Positions 44,901-53,481 of a stretch of 64,000 nt of DNA are shown piece by piece. The stretch covers positions 27,239 through 91,238 of the forward strand of contig CAYGZQ010000008.1 of NCBI GenBank assembly GCA_964354375.1. Direction: 5' to 3'. Positions within the stretch are counted from its first letter, which is position 1, and every line of letters starts with the position of its first letter. The position numbers and the translations under genes are program-made. The DNA comes from CAYGZQ01 sp964354375 [NCBI: uncultured Planctomycetota bacterium] (GTDB lineage Bacteria; JAJVIF01; JAPKYR01). The notes beneath the pieces were generated by a model, which made no database searches, was not told where the DNA came from, and worked only from the letters and a program-made list of their open reading frames with translations.

Positions 44901-45128
44901 GCCCGGGGGCTTTGTGCGGCGTACGGCTACGCGTTCGTGGTGTGCAGCGACGGCAAGATGTACGCGCTGGATGTGGGGGCTGGTTTCTACGGGGGCTCGC
45001 CTGACAATCCGATGCCGGCCGACCAGATCAGTCTTCACGGCGACCTGTTCTCTGCGATGGTGGATGGTCAATACGCCTACGTGTCGTCACATACTGGAGG
45101 TCTGCGGATAATCAGGCTGTGGGACTGA
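41937..45128 (+). CDS. Large surface lipoprotein: shared N-module plus LVIVD-type beta-propeller
   Basis: The protein has 1063 residues. The signal peptide ends in lipobox LAGC (Cys19 or nearby). Residues of about 45-420 form a module also found in the lipoproteins at 51127-53166 and 57987-61004, with WGLYDVALD, EHPFPGLDQYTGFDVYGVF, NADGYTRWFN and DIFDWQGALG. From about 425 to the end there are about 14 repeats of the kind DVWVDGDLAYAVGYAGLIIF, DVTDPSDPVDVG, matching LVIVD repeats that build a beta-propeller. GAGAGG precedes ATG 41937, and CTATAAT lies at about 41874. It is exported and lipid-anchored; the ligand is unknown. The protein is unusually Gly/Asp/Tyr-rich. Confidence 0.8.
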   Translation: MRWTHSLTTLILSGMILAGCIGTGGAPSEPPLAGKDVTAGESSDNRTTWGLYDVALDTESGTIEAVPLRTAMMRVNVNHLMELSGPKHLKFENMDLSEFLTQGRIQLDVGLEHPFPGLDQYTGFDVYGVFMHKGSGSLSYDGLSYPVAGEDAVLMNADGYTRWFNMPEFTALNIFGYTPGAAGTSGFGPTATLNGYRVFGDGLEKNEDVFDFLETAYDFENRMMFRPGSTNWRHYDLRFPMVGGNPVLRFQYAVHASWNTPDPSPPLQVPEDFPLNANIYEANLLNCVADDTLWFEGPGDWGGDLVLGIDIFDWQGALGNPSGIPGEIGDIKVAGNFIPATWTGGWSVVGGDSHYSTVQVEVPEANLNLTSVEGNECWVIVESLSPADYADDGLIPSGKYPANATLAAFARVSVPVGPKPQQGIHLTDVTLPGWPAILQDVWVDGDLAYAVGYAGLIIFDVSGSGDPVYVGGYNLWGSGNEVQVKDGWCYVADGQSGLHVLDVTDPSDPVDVGLYVGTSAEGVFVTDDGYCYLADGKGGLKILDVGGGTQGGSPGNPKLEGQLPVGYSAVDVFVDKGLAHVIDQETSFLIVDVGGGSQGGSPSNPVLEATLPMINNGKEVFVSGNYAYVGDNQAPDCVIRTVDISVPSSPVIVDTDFLMGNSVYDVWVDSGKLYVAAFYDGMVIFSLDAPGDPAYIGGFYESNILMTGIFASGDSAYTSCDNWGLEKFDVSSPTQPGFVGRYYTPCNPYDADVDGGYVYLADDGMGLEVVDIGGGGADPEQPLMISRWTTCRDGRGVFVEDGYAYLGGGWYGDGDLYIVDIGASLGSPTNPVGVGYYASDCTYGLQKMGAYLYAASYESGLKIYDVDGGALGGSPSNPKFVTSYGTNTAWEVWAENGYVYLADGHNLGSNLYVFDVGGGTGSPTSPIVADKYETSPSHVYDVNVVDGYAYCAVGNAGLGSGLRVFDVGASIGAPDDIQFVGEYETDQMARGLCAAYGYAFVVCSDGKMYALDVGAGFYGGSPDNPMPADQISLHGDLFSAMVDGQYAYVSSHTGGLRIIRLWD

Positions 45129-45249
45129 GTTTTGTGCTATACTTCTCGGGTCCGGGCGGCAGGAACAGAAGCGGACGGGGCCCGGGTGGGTCCGAGCGGG
45201 GCCATTATTGCGGCACGGGAAACGGCTCATCGATTCGCAGGACCCGATT

Positions 45250-46101
45250 ATGCGTTCGTCTGTTTTTGTAGCATTCGACACCGAGACAACAGGCCTTTAC
45301 CCAGGATTCGACCAGGTGGTCGAAATCGCCGCGTGTCGATTCAGGAACGGCGAAGTCATCGACACGTTCGAGAGCCTTGTGAATCCAGGGAGGGTGATAC
45401 CGCCGGAGATAACCGAGATTCACGGGATCACGAACGAGATGGTTCGGGACGCGCCTCCGCCCGAGAAGGCTGTCCCGGCTTTTCTGGAATATGTCGGGGA
45501 CGATCCTCTCATCGCGCACAATGCGCCGTTTGACGAGAGATTCATCTCGTTCAATTGCCACAAGTTCGAGATCCCCGCTCCGGGAAATCCGTTGTACGAT
45601 ACGCTGCTTTTGTCGAGACGGCTCTTCCCGGAGCTGAGGAGTCACGGCCTCGGGTCGCTGACCGAGGTTTTCGCGATACCGCACGAGGTGAAACACCGGG
45701 GGATGCCGGATGTGATGGGGACGCGAGGGGTATTCATGCAGTGCCTGGAGAGGCTCGAGCGCAAAAGCGTCGCGTCCCTCCGCGCATTCGAGCTTTGGTA
45801 CGGGGACCCGATATATTTCTCCCCGGAAAAGTACAACCTGCTGGTGAATCTGTCGGAGGAGTACAAGCCCCTGAGAGAAGCGGTCGAACAGGGAGATTGC
45901 CTTGAGGTCGTGTACGAGGACCGCAGCGGGAAATGCACGAGACGCACGATCCAGCCCCAGGGGCTTTATGTAGCTTACGGCAACCTGTACATCACAGCGT
46001 ATTGCCATCTCAGGGAGGCCAACCGCAATTTCAAACTGGAACGCATACATGCTTTTCGAGTCGTCTCTCCATCGGACAATCCCGATTTGGCCGGGCACTA
46101 G
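45250..46101 (+). CDS. DEDDh exonuclease fused to a WYL-like domain
   Basis: The protein has 283 residues. Residues 1-175 are a DnaQ-type 3'-5' exonuclease: AFDTETTGLYPGFDQVVEIA (ExoI), IAHNAPFDERFI (ExoII) and HRGMPDVMGT (ExoIII). Residues of about 205-275 (LREAVEQGDCLEVVYEDRSG, TIQPQGLYVAYGNLYITAYC, FKLERIHAFRVV) match the WYL fold, a small SH3-like beta-barrel ligand sensor often seen in defence and DNA-damage regulators. WYL domains normally follow a helix-turn-helix, so an exonuclease-WYL fusion suggests ligand-controlled nuclease activity. ATG 45250 is preferred to an upstream TTG. Confidence 0.82.
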   Translation: MRSSVFVAFDTETTGLYPGFDQVVEIAACRFRNGEVIDTFESLVNPGRVIPPEITEIHGITNEMVRDAPPPEKAVPAFLEYVGDDPLIAHNAPFDERFISFNCHKFEIPAPGNPLYDTLLLSRRLFPELRSHGLGSLTEVFAIPHEVKHRGMPDVMGTRGVFMQCLERLERKSVASLRAFELWYGDPIYFSPEKYNLLVNLSEEYKPLREAVEQGDCLEVVYEDRSGKCTRRTIQPQGLYVAYGNLYITAYCHLREANRNFKLERIHAFRVVSPSDNPDLAGH

Positions 46102-46133
46102 CACCCAGAGCCCGGACACTCTGAGGTGAATGC

Positions 46134-48038
46134 ATGGGCCAGGTTGGAGAGGTGCTGGTTAGTCTTCTCGCTCCTCCGCTGATTGCAGGATTGATAGGTT
46201 TTGTCGCGCTCGGGATCGGCGCGTATCTGGTGGGTCCGTTCGTGAAGGGGGAAAGGCCGCCGCTGGTCGAGAGCTTTGCTCTGGGCACGCTGGCGATATC
46301 GCTTCTCACGCTGCTGTGGGGACTTCTGGGATGGATGGGGATATATGCCCGATGGTCTCTGGCCCTGCCTCTGATCCTTGTCGGCATCCTTGGATGGATC
46401 CAGGTCCGTCCGGGCTGGCCGCTGATTTCTGCGAGCTTCCGGAACCGAACCATCCTTGTGCTCAGCCTTCTTCTTGCGGTGGGAGTGCTTCTCAGGATCG
46501 CTCTGAGTCCGCTCTATCCTCCGGTTGCGCTCGAAGAATGCCGATCGAATCTGCCCGCTGCTCTCGGTATCGTGGAAAGCGGTCGGATGGTGTTCCGTCC
46601 CGATATCGCGTTCAGCAGTTTCCCCCAGAACGCGGAAATGCTGTATTCATGGGCGATAGCGTACGCCCCGCTTACCGCCGCCCACTACATGAACTTCATG
46701 GCTTTCGCCTTCTGTGTCCTGGCCATGATAAGGCTCGGTCGTGCTGTATTCTCGGTGAAAACGGGATGGCTCGCGGCCCTGATAATGGCATCAATAGGTT
46801 CTCTGCAGGTGTTCGGGTCCAACGCTTCTCCCTCCATGTGGGTTCTCCTGTACACGCTGACGAGCGTGCTTGTTCTGGTAAAGGGTCTGAAGGAGGGATC
46901 GACAGGGCGAGTCCTTCTTGCAGGGGTTCTCCTCGGCGCTGCGGCGGGGGTCGACTACACGAGCCTGATGGCCTCGCTGACGCTGGCGATCTCGCTTTTC
47001 GCGATCGGGGGCAAGATCCCGGGCTCGGGACGGATCCCGCGCTGGTCCATCGCCGCAGCGGTCGGTCTATTCATCCTCGTCGCTCTCCCCTGGTACCTGA
47101 GGAATGTCTTCTGGTTTCACAACCCCGTGTTTCCGTTCTATGAAACCCTGTTCCCGCCGGGGGGAGGGATTTACGGGGTGTATGGACCCGAGAGCACGGT
47201 GAGAACCGGCTGGATTCTCGGATCGGAGACCGCCAGCGTGTTCTACCAGCGGGGAGTGCTCTGGCCGAAGGTGCTGGCGATGTGGCCGGCATGGATCGTG
47301 GTGCCTGCGGGGATATGGTTCCTGCGCTCGAACCCGTTCATGCGGGTAGCCATGGCGTGGACGCTTCTGGTCTGGGCATTCTGGATGATCGGCGGCGGCG
47401 GCATCATGTATTTCCCCTACTACATCTGCCTGGTGCCGGTGAACGTGCTGGCGCTGGCCCACCTGCTCGGCATTCTGTATTCCCTGCCTCCCGGAGATCA
47501 TCGCGGCAGGTTTTTCCGGGTCGTTCTCTGGACGATCCTCATAGGCTGGATCGGCATCGGCGGCGCGAGTACCTCGCGATGGGTTCCGCCGCTCACTTCG
47601 GAGCAGCGGGATCGCACTCTCAGTCGGCTGCAGGGATCCTACGATCTCATGAAGGCCGCCGACAAGGCCATCGCGGAGAAAAGGGTGGCTGTCGGCATTC
47701 TGTGCCAGGACGGGCGTCTGTATGCTGACTTCATTCTTCTTGGAGGCGGGGATGTCGGGTGGGCCAATCATCGAGTGATCTCCGACAGCTGCACTTCTCC
47801 CCGAGCCCTTGCCGATCTCCTCCGCGAGCGCTACTCGGCCGATTACCTGGTCGTGCATGAGCAGCGCCTTAGGGAGCAGAATACAGCGTTTTTTGTTCCC
47901 ATCAAGGGACTTCTCAGGTCAGCGGAATTCCCGATGTTCTTTCGCGAGGTGGACAGGGTAGGGGAAGGCGCCGTTTATCGTATCTCCTATCCTGAGCAGT
48001 TCGTCAGTCCGGAGGAGCCCCCTCCACAAGGACCATAG
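46134..48038 (+). CDS. Multi-span membrane protein, GT-C glycosyltransferase-like
   Basis: The protein has 634 residues. About 12 hydrophobic segments span residues 5-480, followed by a soluble C-terminal part of about 150 residues. The first large outer loop has LSPLYPPVALEECRSNLPAA with paired acidic residues, followed by a periodic TM layout resembling PMT/ArnT or DUF2079-type GT-C transferases that use lipid-linked sugars. The match is structural, not by a named motif. Its 3' end overlaps the convergent propeller gene by 35 bp. It starts 32 bp after the exonuclease gene. Confidence 0.55.
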   Translation: MGQVGEVLVSLLAPPLIAGLIGFVALGIGAYLVGPFVKGERPPLVESFALGTLAISLLTLLWGLLGWMGIYARWSLALPLILVGILGWIQVRPGWPLISASFRNRTILVLSLLLAVGVLLRIALSPLYPPVALEECRSNLPAALGIVESGRMVFRPDIAFSSFPQNAEMLYSWAIAYAPLTAAHYMNFMAFAFCVLAMIRLGRAVFSVKTGWLAALIMASIGSLQVFGSNASPSMWVLLYTLTSVLVLVKGLKEGSTGRVLLAGVLLGAAAGVDYTSLMASLTLAISLFAIGGKIPGSGRIPRWSIAAAVGLFILVALPWYLRNVFWFHNPVFPFYETLFPPGGGIYGVYGPESTVRTGWILGSETASVFYQRGVLWPKVLAMWPAWIVVPAGIWFLRSNPFMRVAMAWTLLVWAFWMIGGGGIMYFPYYICLVPVNVLALAHLLGILYSLPPGDHRGRFFRVVLWTILIGWIGIGGASTSRWVPPLTSEQRDRTLSRLQGSYDLMKAADKAIAEKRVAVGILCQDGRLYADFILLGGGDVGWANHRVISDSCTSPRALADLLRERYSADYLVVHEQRLREQNTAFFVPIKGLLRSAEFPMFFREVDRVGEGAVYRISYPEQFVSPEEPPPQGP

Positions 48039-49167
48039 CGTCCGGACCGTCGCCGGTCGCAAGCTGGGCAAGGATCTCCCCCGAATCCGGCTCCAGAAGA
48101 TAGAACCGGTCGGCGTTGAAGTTGGTCACGCAGACGAGTCCCGGCAGCGCCAGGATCGATGACGCGTAGCTGAGCGGCTCGCCGTACGTCGGCAGCTCAA
48201 ACGCTTGGAGCTCGACGCCCGAGAACAGATCGACCCTAAGAACAACGCCCTCCTTGCCGTTTTCCATAAGGAGTATGTCGTCGGGACCTATCGCGCCGCC
48301 GAAAGGCGCACCGGCAACTTCGATGACCTGAAAGATTTCCCCGGTGTCGAGATTCAGACTCTCGACCGTGCCGTTCCCGACGAATCCGATTGCGGGATCA
48401 TTGTCGCCTGCGGAGAGGACGATAAGTCTCTCGGGAAATCTGGGCGAATGAATCACCTGCACCGTGTCGCGCCCGGAAAGCTCGATCATTCGCTGGACCG
48501 ACCGCGATGGGATATCGATCACGGCAAGGAGGCCGGGTCCGCCCGCCACATGGACCGCCTTCAGGTTGGAGCACGCCACGTAGCACCTGTCACCGACGAC
48601 CGCGAGTCCGCCGGGTCCGGCGTTCGTCGGGATATCGTCTTCGTCGCGCGGGAGGTCTGTCGAAGGAGGCAGGGGGATACGGCCGATGATGCGGTCTTCG
48701 GGGGACGTATCGGGTTCGACGTCGATCAGGAGCACCTCGTTGGTGAGATAGCATGACGCGATCGCAGTGTGGTCGTCGGTGAAATCCATGAACACCGGGT
48801 TCGTGCCCGGACCGGTGCTGATTTCCCTGACCACATCCAAGGTTTCTACGTCAATAATCTGAATTGAATTGGATAGCGAGTTCACCACGTAACAGAGTCC
48901 GTTCCGCACCAGCATTTGGTTCGGGGCCTGGCCTGTGGCGACGATGTTCTGACTCACGGACCAGACGCCGTCCCGCCGGTCGATCATGGTTATGTTCTCC
49001 GACAGGCCGTTTGCGACGAGAATGCGATAATCTCTGCCGTCATCGTCCGGACCGATTCCCGGCTGCGCGTTCAGGTCGGCCGCGGGCGGAAACGCGCCGG
49101 TCCCGCGACCGACCGTGCATCCCGTCAGCAGCAAAACCAGAACCAGTGCGATCCGAACGCTTCGCAT
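48004..49167 (-). CDS. YVTN-type beta-propeller lipoprotein (BtuG-like position)
   Basis: The protein has 387 residues. The signal peptide ends at lipobox LLTGC (Cys17). Repeats such as YRILVANGLSENITMIDRRD, LCYVVNSLSNSIQIIDVETL and NLDTGEIFQVIEV are those of YVTN/YncE propellers with about seven blades. It is the third gene of a cobalamin-riboswitch transcript, 4 bp after the BtuB-like receptor. In Bacteroides a surface propeller lipoprotein, BtuG, binds B12 and hands it to BtuB. The same architecture and position suggest a similar job here, although sequence homology to BtuG is not shown. Confidence 0.75.
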   Translation of the reverse strand: MRSVRIALVLVLLLTGCTVGRGTGAFPPAADLNAQPGIGPDDDGRDYRILVANGLSENITMIDRRDGVWSVSQNIVATGQAPNQMLVRNGLCYVVNSLSNSIQIIDVETLDVVREISTGPGTNPVFMDFTDDHTAIASCYLTNEVLLIDVEPDTSPEDRIIGRIPLPPSTDLPRDEDDIPTNAGPGGLAVVGDRCYVACSNLKAVHVAGGPGLLAVIDIPSRSVQRMIELSGRDTVQVIHSPRFPERLIVLSAGDNDPAIGFVGNGTVESLNLDTGEIFQVIEVAGAPFGGAIGPDDILLMENGKEGVVLRVDLFSGVELQAFELPTYGEPLSYASSILALPGLVCVTNFNADRFYLLEPDSGEILAQLATGDGPDAMVLVEGAPPD

Positions 49168-49171
49168 CGTC

Positions 49172-51124
49172 TCACCACTCTCCCCTGAGAGTCACGAACA
49201 CCGAGCGTCCGGGGAGCGGAAATCCGCGGACGTCGGTGATGTCCTCATCGAAAAAGTTCTTCATTTCCAGGATGAGCGACGTGTCGTTCTCGAAGGTGTA
49301 TCCCAGGCCAAGAGCGGTCGAGGAATCGGGCGGGAGGAATCGGCTTCCGGACGGTGTTATCGCGCTTGTGCCGCGTCGCTGCCAGTTCGCGAAGGCCTCC
49401 CACGGTTCTCGACGCCACCTGAGCTCGGCGAACAGATCGCTTGACGGCTGTCCCACGAGCGGTCGGCCCTGTCGGGTGGGATCGCCGGAAGTATCGACCG
49501 CGCGCGTGCGCGTGAATGCCCCGCTGAATTCCCAGTTCGGCGCGATAATCCAGGTGGCCGAGAGCTCGATGCCGCTCGACCTCGTACGCCCCACGTTGTA
49601 AGGCTTCCAGCGGAATCCGGAGATGAGCAGGTAATCGATCAGGTCGGTCGTCTGCAGGTTGAAATAGTCCACTTCCAGGCGAAGGTCCGACGATGTATGC
49701 GTGAGGCCCATGTCGAAGCCGAGCGTGCGTTCGCTCGAAAGATCGGGATTGCCGACGACAAGTCCCTCGTTGCGATAAAGCTCTTCGAAACTGGGCGGGC
49801 GGAAGTCGAGGCCGAGATTGGCCCGCGCGGTGAGGCCTTCATCGAAGGGGATTTTCAGGCCGACCCGCGGGCTCAGTGTGGGATCGCCGTCGAGCAAGTC
49901 GCACCTTACCGCGCCGTTCAGGACTGCCCCGGAAGTGAGATACCACTCGTCGCGAAGCCATGCGGAGAACGTGTCCCTTTCAGGGTTCCCATACTCTCCC
50001 GCATTCAGTCTCTCGAGCGCCGCGGATGCTCCGGTTGTCAGGACATCATCTTTGCTGAAACCCGGACGCGCCCATTCGGCTTTGGCGTCGAGACGGTTGT
50101 GCACCCAAGACGTGGACAGCGGGACCCCGGTGCTCTCGCCGAGTGGGTCCTCAAATGCGCGACTCTGCCTCAGCCACCCGAGCGACAGATCGAGTTTCCC
50201 GTCGCCGAAATCCGGGTCCGAGTACGCCGACTGAAAAAAGAGCCTCGAATCGGTCTGGGACGCGTGGGGACTTGGGAACGTCGTTATGCCCGGGATGCCC
50301 TTCTCGGACCTGTACCATTCGCCGGAGAAATCAAGCGTTCGGGAGCGTCCGAGCTCCCATGCGTGCGCGTACCTCGCCTCGCCTGCGCTGTATTCGTTGT
50401 TCTCTCGCGAGTCGATGAAATCGTCGCCTTGCTCGAAAGACGTCCCGTTGTCGTTCAGGAATGAAAATTCGCCACGTGAACCTTCGAGCTCCAAATGGAA
50501 GAGATCGCCGGGCTGTCTCAATGTGAAGCCGCTGGTGACGGTCCTGAAGCTCCCGCCAGAAAAGCGTCCCGTACGGCTGACCGCAGGACGGTCCTCGGCC
50601 TTCAGGCTGGTTAACCGGATCACTCCCCCAACCGCACCGGCGCCCGTGAGCGCTCCTTCCCCCCCGCGTATGATCTCGATTCTCTCGAGCGAATCGAGCG
50701 GGATGTCGCTGAGATCGACCGATCCGCCCGTGGGATTGAGCGGCACATCGTCGAGAAGCACAAGCACATTTTCGCTTCCCATACCCCTGATCGATATCGT
50801 GGAGAGCGAGCCGAGGCCCCCGAAAGAACGCACTGAAACGCCCGGTGTCGAATCGAGGACTTCGCTTAAGGTCAATGACCGACGGCTCAACTCGCGAGGA
50901 TCGAGTACCGTCGCGAACGCCGTCGGTCGATCGAGAATCTCGATATCCTCGAGGGCCGTCTCCTGCACATAGAGAGTGCCGAGGTCAATCACGCCTGCGG
51001 AGACATCGTCGGATTCGCCTTCCTGCGCGTAAAGCGGGGAAGGCAAGCAGAGAGCCGCCCACAGCAGGAGCGTACAGCACCCGATCACGCGCAATCGTGG
51101 GGATTTTCTTCCCTGCCGATCCAT
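49172..51124 (-). CDS. btuB: TonB-dependent outer-membrane receptor, probable B12 transporter
   Basis: The protein has 650 residues. The signal peptide ends near LYAQEGE (about 35). The plug domain contains RRSLTLSEVLDSTPGVSVRS, ISIRGMGSENVLVLLDDVPL and IEIIRGGEGALTGAGAVGG. A 22-strand barrel follows, ending LPGRSVFVTLRGEW with the terminal aromatic residue expected for BAM recognition. It is BtuB-like in size. Lying downstream of a cobalamin riboswitch and between two surface lipoprotein genes, it most probably imports cobalamin or another corrinoid. It begins 2 bp after the stop of the first gene. The tonB/exbBD genes are not in the window. Confidence 0.88.
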   Translation of the reverse strand: MDRQGRKSPRLRVIGCCTLLLWAALCLPSPLYAQEGESDDVSAGVIDLGTLYVQETALEDIEILDRPTAFATVLDPRELSRRSLTLSEVLDSTPGVSVRSFGGLGSLSTISIRGMGSENVLVLLDDVPLNPTGGSVDLSDIPLDSLERIEIIRGGEGALTGAGAVGGVIRLTSLKAEDRPAVSRTGRFSGGSFRTVTSGFTLRQPGDLFHLELEGSRGEFSFLNDNGTSFEQGDDFIDSRENNEYSAGEARYAHAWELGRSRTLDFSGEWYRSEKGIPGITTFPSPHASQTDSRLFFQSAYSDPDFGDGKLDLSLGWLRQSRAFEDPLGESTGVPLSTSWVHNRLDAKAEWARPGFSKDDVLTTGASAALERLNAGEYGNPERDTFSAWLRDEWYLTSGAVLNGAVRCDLLDGDPTLSPRVGLKIPFDEGLTARANLGLDFRPPSFEELYRNEGLVVGNPDLSSERTLGFDMGLTHTSSDLRLEVDYFNLQTTDLIDYLLISGFRWKPYNVGRTRSSGIELSATWIIAPNWEFSGAFTRTRAVDTSGDPTRQGRPLVGQPSSDLFAELRWRREPWEAFANWQRRGTSAITPSGSRFLPPDSSTALGLGYTFENDTSLILEMKNFFDEDITDVRGFPLPGRSVFVTLRGEW

Positions 51125-51126
51125 TT

Positions 51127-53166
51127 CTATTTCACTGTGAGAGGGCTTGCAGAGTGCACCGCCGCAACCGAGTCGCCGTCGAATCCTGCATAGCCCGGAA
51201 TCGCACCCATTGGAGAGACCTTGCCGAAATCCATGATCAGGTCGCCGTCGTCATCGTATTGCTCGCTTCCCGGCGCGTCGACCGAATCGCCCGTGTCGAT
51301 CAGCCTTACGAATCGGCACCAGGTCAGGCCGACATCGGCGAGGTCGAAAGCGTCGCCCCCGGCGGCCCACGGATCTGTGGGATCGATCCCGTCCTTCAGG
51401 GATCCGTCGGGATATACCGCAGCGTGAACGGGATTCACCCCCGCGATTCCACTGAAGCTGGACATGTTCGCGTGGGGTTCGATCCCGCACGTGACATTGT
51501 CGGGGCTGTAATCGCACGGAAACCTCAGCCAGTCGATACCGTCCCGGCTCACTTCCACGACGGCGGTCTCATTCCATACGCCCCTCTCGGTCTCGCCTTT
51601 CCAGTCGCAGCTTGCGAACTCGAAAGGATTTTCGAACACGATGAAATCGGGGCCGGGCCCGTCAACGATCACGTTATCGACAAACTCGAGTGTTGCGACT
51701 CCGCCGTACCCGAGCGCGCATACCTCCGTGCCGCCGCCCGTGCTCCCGCCTCCGGACGGAGGTCCCAGAAGACTTGCGGGATCGGTGTAGCCCTCGCCGG
51801 GGACATTCGGGAATCCGAAGGTTACGTCCGCCACATCCGCGAACGGGTCCTCGCAATAGACAACCGCATCCGCGCCTTGTTTCTCATAATTCGCCGTCAC
51901 CGACGCTGTCCCGCCCCACCAACGGGAAGTCAGGCGAGTTGCTTTTCCAGCTTCGATCTTGGCGAGCGGGTTGCCGTTGAGATCGGTTCCCCAGATTTCC
52001 CATTTCACTCCATCAGTGATGGAGCCGAGGCAGCCGTCGGAATAGCGTACGGCGGCTTTGAGCTGGACCGATGATCCCTGCGTGGAAAGCGACGCAGCGG
52101 AGGGCGATATCTCCAAAGCGTCGATAGGCGGAGTGTCAGCGGTGACATTGATCTCGACGAGCGAGAATGTCGTGAGAGCGTCGTTTGACGGGTTGTTCAG
52201 AGCATCCCGTATGCAGATCAAAGCGGGATGGACGCCTGGAGCGGCCGACAGGTCGTTCGGAATTTCACAGGCAAAATGCGGGGAGGCCGATTCTCCCTCG
52301 AAGACCGCTTGCACTGCGTTCGGAGCGAGGTCGGGAGCTTCCAGCGATACCAGCGCCGCCTCGCCGTCGCTCTGCCAGTCGTTGAAGTCAATATCGATTT
52401 TCGCGAATGCGTTAGGATGCGCGTCTATCGGGCCGGAGATCAGGGTCTTAATGCCCCAGGCCTCGTTGCAGTGCGGACTAAGGGAAGGATTGCCGGGATC
52501 GACAATCGCGGGCGGAAGCCAGCACGCGTCGACGACATACTCGAACATCCCCGGACCGCTCTTCGGCATGTGAACGATCACGTCGCGCTCGTGAACGGAG
52601 TCGTGCGCAAATCGTCGCTCGGAATTGTCGGTAGCGAGATCGACGAATGGATTGATGTCGGCGAGAGGCTCGTGCGACCAGCGGGACGTGTAGCCATCGG
52701 GATTGTCGATGACCCGCGAGACGCTGCCGGACGGGAACCAGAGCTGGGGCGGCGCCATGACGATTCCCTTCACGTCGAAGGCATCGAATGTCGCCGATCC
52801 CGGAAACGGATGGGCGATCTCGACTGTGACAGTCACGTGGCTGTCGTCGATCTTTACCGGGTTCTTGAACGTGACGCATCCGGGACAGACCGGCGGGATG
52901 AGAAGGTCGGTCACGTTCCAGTGCGCGGTCGACGACCTCACGGGCGACGCTTCCACACGGGGATTGCCGGCGTCCGGGTAGATCGAGACCGTCCACTCAC
53001 CGAGGAAGTGGTGCTGTTCAAAACCGGACGCGGAGCCGGTCGCCTCATGCGGCTGCGCGGGTGTCGGCGCGATGGGGTCGGGGTGGGCACATGCGAAACA
53101 CGTCAGGATGAAGAGGAAGCTCAGGAAACTCAGTAATCGATAGCGGCGGGCGGGTCGTGTCGACAT
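51127..53166 (-). CDS. Surface lipoprotein of the B12 locus with shared N-module
   Basis: The protein has 679 residues. ATG 53166 follows AGGGAG by 6 nt and gives a signal peptide with lipid Cys near LFILTCFAC. The N-terminal part (about 45-350) resembles the module of the lipoproteins at 41937 and 57987: VEIAHPFPGSATFDAFDVKG and NPDGYTSRW. The middle has an Ig-like stretch (IDALEISPSAASLSTQGSSV). The C-terminal 230 residues contain GYGGVATLEFVDNVIVDGPG, DFIVFENPFEF and VEVSRDGIDWLRFPCD, a domain type I recall from surface proteins next to BtuB homologues. First gene after the cobalamin riboswitch; a corrinoid-binding role is inferred. Confidence 0.75.
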   Translation of the reverse strand: MSTRPARRYRLLSFLSFLFILTCFACAHPDPIAPTPAQPHEATGSASGFEQHHFLGEWTVSIYPDAGNPRVEASPVRSSTAHWNVTDLLIPPVCPGCVTFKNPVKIDDSHVTVTVEIAHPFPGSATFDAFDVKGIVMAPPQLWFPSGSVSRVIDNPDGYTSRWSHEPLADINPFVDLATDNSERRFAHDSVHERDVIVHMPKSGPGMFEYVVDACWLPPAIVDPGNPSLSPHCNEAWGIKTLISGPIDAHPNAFAKIDIDFNDWQSDGEAALVSLEAPDLAPNAVQAVFEGESASPHFACEIPNDLSAAPGVHPALICIRDALNNPSNDALTTFSLVEINVTADTPPIDALEISPSAASLSTQGSSVQLKAAVRYSDGCLGSITDGVKWEIWGTDLNGNPLAKIEAGKATRLTSRWWGGTASVTANYEKQGADAVVYCEDPFADVADVTFGFPNVPGEGYTDPASLLGPPSGGGSTGGGTEVCALGYGGVATLEFVDNVIVDGPGPDFIVFENPFEFASCDWKGETERGVWNETAVVEVSRDGIDWLRFPCDYSPDNVTCGIEPHANMSSFSGIAGVNPVHAAVYPDGSLKDGIDPTDPWAAGGDAFDLADVGLTWCRFVRLIDTGDSVDAPGSEQYDDDGDLIMDFGKVSPMGAIPGYAGFDGDSVAAVHSASPLTVK

Positions 53167-53225
53167 TCGTAACTCCCTAGCGAGTCCGTGGCTCGCGATA
53201 GAAGCTCTCAGCGGACATTGCACGC

Positions 53226-53389
53226 GGTGCGATCGGTCTCCTGGCTTTGGGTCATCTCCCCCTCCGGGCCTTCTCAGGCGAGCTCATTCTTGTCGAATGG
53301 CTCACCCAATGGCGTGAAGCCGGGGGGAATCGCCAACACAGTTGCCGGACAGCGACGGACTCTCACCGTCTTCCCGTGCATCGCACCGT
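53226..53389 (-). promoter_or_regulatory. Cobalamin riboswitch
   Basis: Read on the minus strand, a closing stem GGTGCGAT/ATCGCACC surrounds GGGAAGACGGTGAGAGTCCG, then GCTGTCCGGCAACTGT (the conserved B12-box region) and near the 3' end AGCCAGGAGACCGAT. The order and spacing match the cobalamin riboswitch consensus. It ends about 60 nt before the ATG of the lipoprotein gene, in a position to control translation or transcription of the three-gene operon. It fills most of the 53167-53481 gap. Confidence 0.93.
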
Positions 53390-53481
53390 GCCGGTGTTTT
53401 TCCGCAGGAAAGGATAGCAGGACTGGGGATGACTGGCAAGATTCAAGCGGGACCGCTGCTCAACAGGCAACGCCGCGGATC

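Noticed and set aside
43944-45071. 375-codon minus-strand frame opposite the propeller repeats
   Set aside because: It arises from the repeated codon pattern of the LVIVD repeats; there is no signal peptide or family similarity.
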